Source of the DNA: Ardenticatenales bacterium
Lineage (GTDB): Bacteria > Chloroflexota > Anaerolineae > Epilineales > Epilineaceae
NCBI GenBank assembly: GCA_020853525.1
Contig: JADYYS010000050.1
Location: 82,672-146,671 of the forward strand
Direction of reading: 5' to 3'
DNA: 64,000 nt
The notes under the pieces were generated by a model. That model was not told the origin of the DNA. It saw nothing but the letters and a program-made list of their open reading frames with translations, and searched no databases. Made by a program: the position numbers and the translations under genes. This document shows, in pieces, positions 61,201 to 64,000 of the stretch (position 1 is its first letter; each line of letters begins with the position of its first letter).

Positions 61201-64000
61201 CGCCGTCGCACGGGTCGCCGATGCCGTCGCCGTCCTGGTCGGCTTGGCCGGGGTTGGCGATCAACGGGCAGTTGTCGGCGGCGTCCAGGACGCCGTCCCC
61301 GTCGTCGTCGTCGTCGCAGGCATCGCCCTGCGCATCGGTGTCGCTGTTCGCCTGGTCGCCGTTGGACGTGAGCGGGCAGTTGTCGTCGCCGTTCGGGATG
61401 CCGTCGTTGTCCGCATCCGCCTCGCATTCGTCGCCGATCCCGTCGTCGTCCGCATCGGCCTGGTCGGGGTTGGCGGCCAGCGGGCAGTTGTCGTCCTCGT
61501 CGAGGATCCCGTCGCCATCGTCGTCACTGTCGCATTCGTCGCCGAGGTCGTCGCCGTCGAGGTCCGACTGGGCCTCGTTGGGTGTCGTCGGGCAGTTGTC
61601 GTCGCCGTCGAGCACGGTGTCGTTGTCGTCGTCCGGGTCGCAGCCATCGCCGAGGCCGTCGCCGTCCGTGTCGAGTTGCGACGGGTTTGGTTGGATCGGG
61701 CAGTTGTCCGTCGCATCCGGGACGCCGTCGTTGTCGTCGTCGGCGTCGCAGGCGTCGCCGTCGGCGTCCGTGTCGTGGTTCGCCTGGTCGGCGTTGGCGA
61801 CGGACGGGCAGTTGTCGTCGGTATCCAGAATGCCATCGTCGTCCGCGTCGGGCTCGCAGACATCGCCGAAGCCGTTGTGGTTCGCGTCCGCTTGGTCGGG
61901 ATTGCTCACGAACGGACAGTTGTCCTCGTGGTCGGCGACCTCATCGCAGTCCGAGTCCAGGGGTGTGATCGTGGCTTTGACGCCGGTGCTGTCGAACTGG
62001 TTGGTGCCATACATGCCGACGCTGAAGTCGAGGGTATCGCCCGCCGCCACGGTGACATTGGCGCCGTAGACCTGCGTCGCGGTCGAACACGGGCCGGAGA
62101 CGATGGCGTCGTACAGCGAAGCACCGTTCTTGAGGATGTGGACATCGGTGCTCGTCGGACCGCTTGGGTCCTGGCACCGGAACTCCGCAGCCACGTAGTA
62201 CGTGGCGGCTGCCGGCGCGGTCCAACGGAGGGTCGGCATGTCGCCGGTCGCGCTTGGGTGGGCAAACACGCGATCCGGAGGAATGACGGGCGTGCCGCAG
62301 TTGAACGCCGTGCCGACCTTGCTCCGCCCCACCACGCCGCGATCCGCACCGGGAGCGTACCAGTACACCATCTGGTTGCCGCAATGGTTGAGGACGACGG
62401 CGCTGTACGGGGTGAACGCGCCGCTCAGCGTGGGCTTGTAGCCATAGACCCACGGGCTACCCGGCACCGGGTTCGTCGTCGCCGTCGTCGAAAACATCGC
62501 CAGCGCGTCCATGACTTCCGCCGTGAGCGCGCTCGTCGGGCACGTGTCGATCCCGTCCGGGATGCCGTCGTTGTCGTCGTCCGGGTCGCAGGCGTCGCCT
62601 TGGCCGTCGTGGTCGGTATCCAGCTGGCCGGGGTTGACCGCGAGCGGGCAGTTGTCGACCGCATCTGCCACGCCGTCGTTGTCGTCGTCCGGATCGCAGG
62701 CGTCACCGAGGCTGTCGCCGTCGGAGTTCAACTGGTTGCTGTTCGTGGTCGTCGGGCAGTTGTCGGTGGGGTTGAGTACGCCGTCGTCGTCGCGATCCTC
62801 ACTGCAGGGGTTGACCCCCTGGACGATCGCCTGGATTTCCGCGGCCGAGAGCGCGCGATTGTGGATCGAGAGCTCGTCGACCAGACCATCCCACTGGCCA
62901 TGGGTCAAGCTGGCGTGGTAGCCCAGGCGCAGGGACGGCGTGTAGTCATAGTTGATCGGCCCGGTGCTCGTTGCGGTGCCCACCAATGTGCCGTCCACGT
63001 AGGCCCGGACGACGTGGCCGGCATCCCGCGTGATCGCCAGGTGCTGCCAGATGCCTGGGACCAGGGTGAAGGACACACAGCACTCCGCAGCCACGGTGCT
63101 CGGGCCGGCGAAGAAATAGTTGTTCACGAGGGACCAGTTGCCGTTGTTGAGCTGTCGGTTGTCCAGAATCGGGGCCGTCGAAAACTGCGAAGCTCCGGGT
63201 TTGACCCACATGTGGATGCTGAACACCTGCAGGTTGAACCAGCTGCCGAACTCGACGAAATGCACCTGGCCATCCCGCTTGAGGCGGAACGCATGTCCGA
63301 CCTTCCCCGGCACGTAATCCACGGCGCCGCCGAGGCCCATTTCCAGCGACGTCACGCCGTGATGCGCCCCCTCGCTGTCGAGCGCCGTGCCCTCCGCCCG
63401 CCACCAGCCGATCCGGCCGGAGTCCACGGTGTACGACGCACAGGCGTCGCCCTCTCCGTCGCCGTCGGCGTCCGCTTGGTCCGGGTTCGTACAGCGAGGG
63501 CAGTTGTCGATGTCGTCCACCACGCCGTCGCTGTCCGCGTCCGGCAGGCACATGCCGATGCTGCCGGCCTGGAAGATGGCCAGGACTTCCGCAGGCGAGA
63601 GCGCGCGGTCGAAGACGTGCGGCTCGTCCATGCCGCCCATGCCCAGGTAGTTCAGCGGTCCGTAAGTGCCGGGTGGGCGTCGAGCGATGTGAAGATCGAA
63701 GGCGGTCAGGGGCGTGAAGGAGCCCAGGTTCCGCTGCGCGACCTCCGCGCCGTTCCGGAAAAGCTTCGCCACGCCGGATGCTTTGTCATAGGTGACGGCG
63801 ATGTGCTGCCAAGTGTTGAGCGTCATGATGCCCGGAGGGGAGTAGATGACGCTCGAGCCGACGCCGCTCAAGTTGACGTACAGGTTGGCGGGACCGACCG
63901 CGCCCAGTCCGGTCACCGACGTCCACATGTGGGTGCCGGGGCTGCCGTCGGACCATTCGAGGAGCGGTCGGGGGTTCGTGAGGTCGGTCGGTTTGACCCA
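58244..64000 (-). CDS. Giant secreted Ca-binding protein: LamG, TSP type 3 repeats, RTX-like tail (5' end outside window)
   Basis: 1918 codons are visible and the frame is open to the right edge, so the start and signal peptide are missing. Order from the N-side: LamG/concanavalin domain (WQHIAVTYDKASGVAKLFRNGAE), one thrombospondin type 3 repeat, a second LamG domain, two to three TSP3 repeats, a PEP-CTERM-protein-like beta domain (LRWTAPAAATYYVAAEFRC), 21 consecutive TSP3 repeats, an Ig/PKD-like region (GVTNLQPSATFGAPSSVSAG), then about 16 RTX-like GGxGND repeats ending HNTVVSCELP. Asp-rich TSP3 and RTX repeats bind Ca2+ and stiffen or fold the protein outside the cell. LamG domains suggest glycan binding. 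Adhesion is inferred. Confidence 0.88.
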   Translation of the reverse strand, partial: WVKPTDLTNPRPLLEWSDGSPGTHMWTSVTGLGAVGPANLYVNLSGVGSSVIYSPPGIMTLNTWQHIAVTYDKASGVAKLFRNGAEVAQRNLGSFTPLTAFDLHIARRPPGTYGPLNYLGMGGMDEPHVFDRALSPAEVLAIFQAGSIGMCLPDADSDGVVDDIDNCPRCTNPDQADADGDGEGDACASYTVDSGRIGWWRAEGTALDSEGAHHGVTSLEMGLGGAVDYVPGKVGHAFRLKRDGQVHFVEFGSWFNLQVFSIHMWVKPGASQFSTAPILDNRQLNNGNWSLVNNYFFAGPSTVAAECCVSFTLVPGIWQHLAITRDAGHVVRAYVDGTLVGTATSTGPINYDYTPSLRLGYHASLTHGQWDGLVDELSIHNRALSAAEIQAIVQGVNPCSEDRDDDGVLNPTDNCPTTTNSNQLNSDGDSLGDACDPDDDNDGVADAVDNCPLAVNPGQLDTDHDGQGDACDPDDDNDGIPDGIDTCPTSALTAEVMDALAMFSTTATTNPVPGSPWVYGYKPTLSGAFTPYSAVVLNHCGNQMVYWYAPGADRGVVGRSKVGTAFNCGTPVIPPDRVFAHPSATGDMPTLRWTAPAAATYYVAAEFRCQDPSGPTSTDVHILKNGASLYDAIVSGPCSTATQVYGANVTVAAGDTLDFSVGMYGTNQFDSTGVKATITPLDSDCDEVADHEDNCPFVSNPDQADANHNGFGDVCEPDADDDGILDTDDNCPSVANADQANHDTDADGDACDADDDNDGVPDATDNCPIQPNPSQLDTDGDGLGDGCDPDDDNDTVLDGDDNCPTTPNEAQSDLDGDDLGDECDSDDDGDGILDEDDNCPLAANPDQADADDDGIGDECEADADNDGIPNGDDNCPLTSNGDQANSDTDAQGDACDDDDDGDGVLDAADNCPLIANPGQADQDGDGIGDPCDGDVDGDGTDNAADNCPTTPNDQADLDVDGIGDACDPDDDGDGVPDAADNCPATPNADQADLDGDTIGDACDPDDDGDAVPDDMDNCPRQANEDQLDSDGDLQGDACDADDDNDGILDAGDNCALVANPLQTDTDGDGQGDACDPDDDNDGVPDADDNCSLLANEDQLDTDTDGAGDACDSDDDGDGILDSVDNCPLAPNANQVDTDGDSLGDACDADDDNDGIADEDDNCRLDHNPGQLDADDDGQGDACDADDDNDGVLDGDDNCPLTPNPSQSDIDDDGLGDGCDADIDGDDVLNADDNCPMAANQDQGDADEDGIGDACEADADNDGIPNAVDNCPLNVNGDQANNDTDALGDACDADDDNDGVPDATDNCRITANPDQDDLDEDGIGDPCDDDVDGDGVLDTVDNCPRMANESQADLDGDGIGDACDDDVDGDGIANADDNCPTTANADQSDTDGDGDGNACDADDDGDGVPDAADNCPLTSNTSQSDADGDGIGDSCDPDPILTVAASTVAVDEGQTAVNAGTFADSDDGYAVTVSASVGSIVKSGATPSGGTWSWSLATTDGPADSQTVTITVDDGNGHLTQTTFALGVTNLQPSATFGAPSSVSAGTPIGLALTGATDPGSGDVAAGLEFAFDCGDGAGFGPYSAASTASCTTSSAGSRTVKGRVQDHDGASRAYTAVVSIAGAVNACAMTPTIVGTSQGETINGTSGNDVIHGLGGNDVINGNGGHDVICGGNGKDTITTLSGDDTIDAGGGSNTIHAGGGNNRITAGNGNDGITAGSGDDTVLGGGGNDTIVVGDGSNTIVGGNGKDEITAGDGDDTVTDSGGHNEIDLGGGANRVTTGNGNDEITSATCSAEVDAGGGHNTLTLGAGTCRITTGNGNDQIARGNGDGDIDAGGGHNTITAGNGLHAIVCGNGNDTVTDGNVGNAIDVGGGHNTVHAGGGDDTITAGNGNDEIDGGPGTDACDPGGGHNTVVSCELP
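58250..59100 (-). repeat. RTX-like Ca-binding repeat region
   Basis: Nonapeptide-like units (GGNGKDTIT, GGGNNRITAG, GNGNDEITS). Many alternate with a GGGHNT variant, whose His replaces the usual Asp. The region starts after GTSQGETINGTSGNDVIHG. Confidence 0.8.
59690..61960 (-). repeat. Array of 21 thrombospondin type 3 repeats (about 108 bp each)
   Basis: Units of 36 residues, e.g. DGVPDATDNCPIQPNPSQ then LDTDGDGLGDGCDPDDDN. Each has two Cys and 9-13 acidic residues. Unit 8 lacks one codon. Units resembling 5-6 recur at 16-17, suggesting segment duplication. Confidence 0.88.

Noticed and set aside
59690-61960. Regular about 108-bp periodicity resembling a CRISPR array
   Set aside because: The period encodes 36-residue TSP3 units in one open frame, with no constant short repeat and unique spacers.

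Overview
The window is GC-rich DNA with tightly packed genes and is most likely from a member of the Chloroflexota (Anaerolineae/Ardenticatenia-like). This is an inference from several Uma2-family nucleases, secreted proteins ending in a 'YLP' tail, a thrombospondin-type-3/RTX giant protein, RNase J as the visible RNase, and a CGAAC-N4-GTTCG operator type. No rRNA, tRNA or CRISPR array was seen.

Positions 1-7780 (minus strand) hold an anaerobic aromatic-degradation operon that is visibly less GC-rich than the rest. It encodes the ATP-dependent benzoyl-CoA reductase of the Azoarcus (Bzd) type (bzdN-O-P-Q) and the three enzymes that convert its dienoyl-CoA product to the ring-opened acyl-CoA: bzdW hydratase, bzdX dehydrogenase and bzdY ring hydrolase. 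A cysteine-containing small protein and a truncated MaoC-like gene follow. One near-consensus promoter with a palindrome at its start site precedes bzdX.

Positions 8100-18330 are a housekeeping block: rpsF-rpsR (no ssb between them), a membrane-anchored PpiC/SurA-type foldase, ftsH, the overlapping pair nadD-rdgB, an FGE-like lipoprotein and a large M16C metallopeptidase.

Positions 18500-32340 carry copies of a GC-rich hairpin repeat. Two inverted copies flank a DUF559 nuclease-like gene, and one supplies both the DUF559 stop codon and the start of a secreted GH44 glycosidase. Next come a 1606-residue secreted protein with two von Willebrand A domains, a membrane protein, and an ABC export system (double-unit FtsX permease, HlyD adaptor, ATPase) interrupted by a large foldback repeat.

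Positions 32580-38430 are accessory: two Uma2 proteins, MazEF, a second toxin-antitoxin pair (RHH/DUF433-like with DUF5615), a divergent LDH/MDH-like protein overlapping an L-2-hydroxyglutarate oxidase, and a TfoX-domain protein.

Positions 38500-52510 hold dnaE (two putative SOS boxes and a DnaA box upstream), a GT-C-like membrane protein, homoserine dehydrogenase, an MmcQ-like protein, a secreted LVIVD-repeat protein, a composite foldback element, a third Uma2 protein, tpiA and RNase J. A 20-bp perfect palindrome is inserted in frame once in dnaE and twice in hom.

Positions 52770-64000 hold a CsbD protein, a signalling trio (lone receiver, histidine kinase with Tyr at the phospho-acceptor position, NarL-type regulator), a NodB deacetylase, a small membrane protein, and the 3' 1918 codons of a giant Ca-binding surface protein (LamG, about 24 TSP3 repeats, RTX-like tail) that runs off the right edge.
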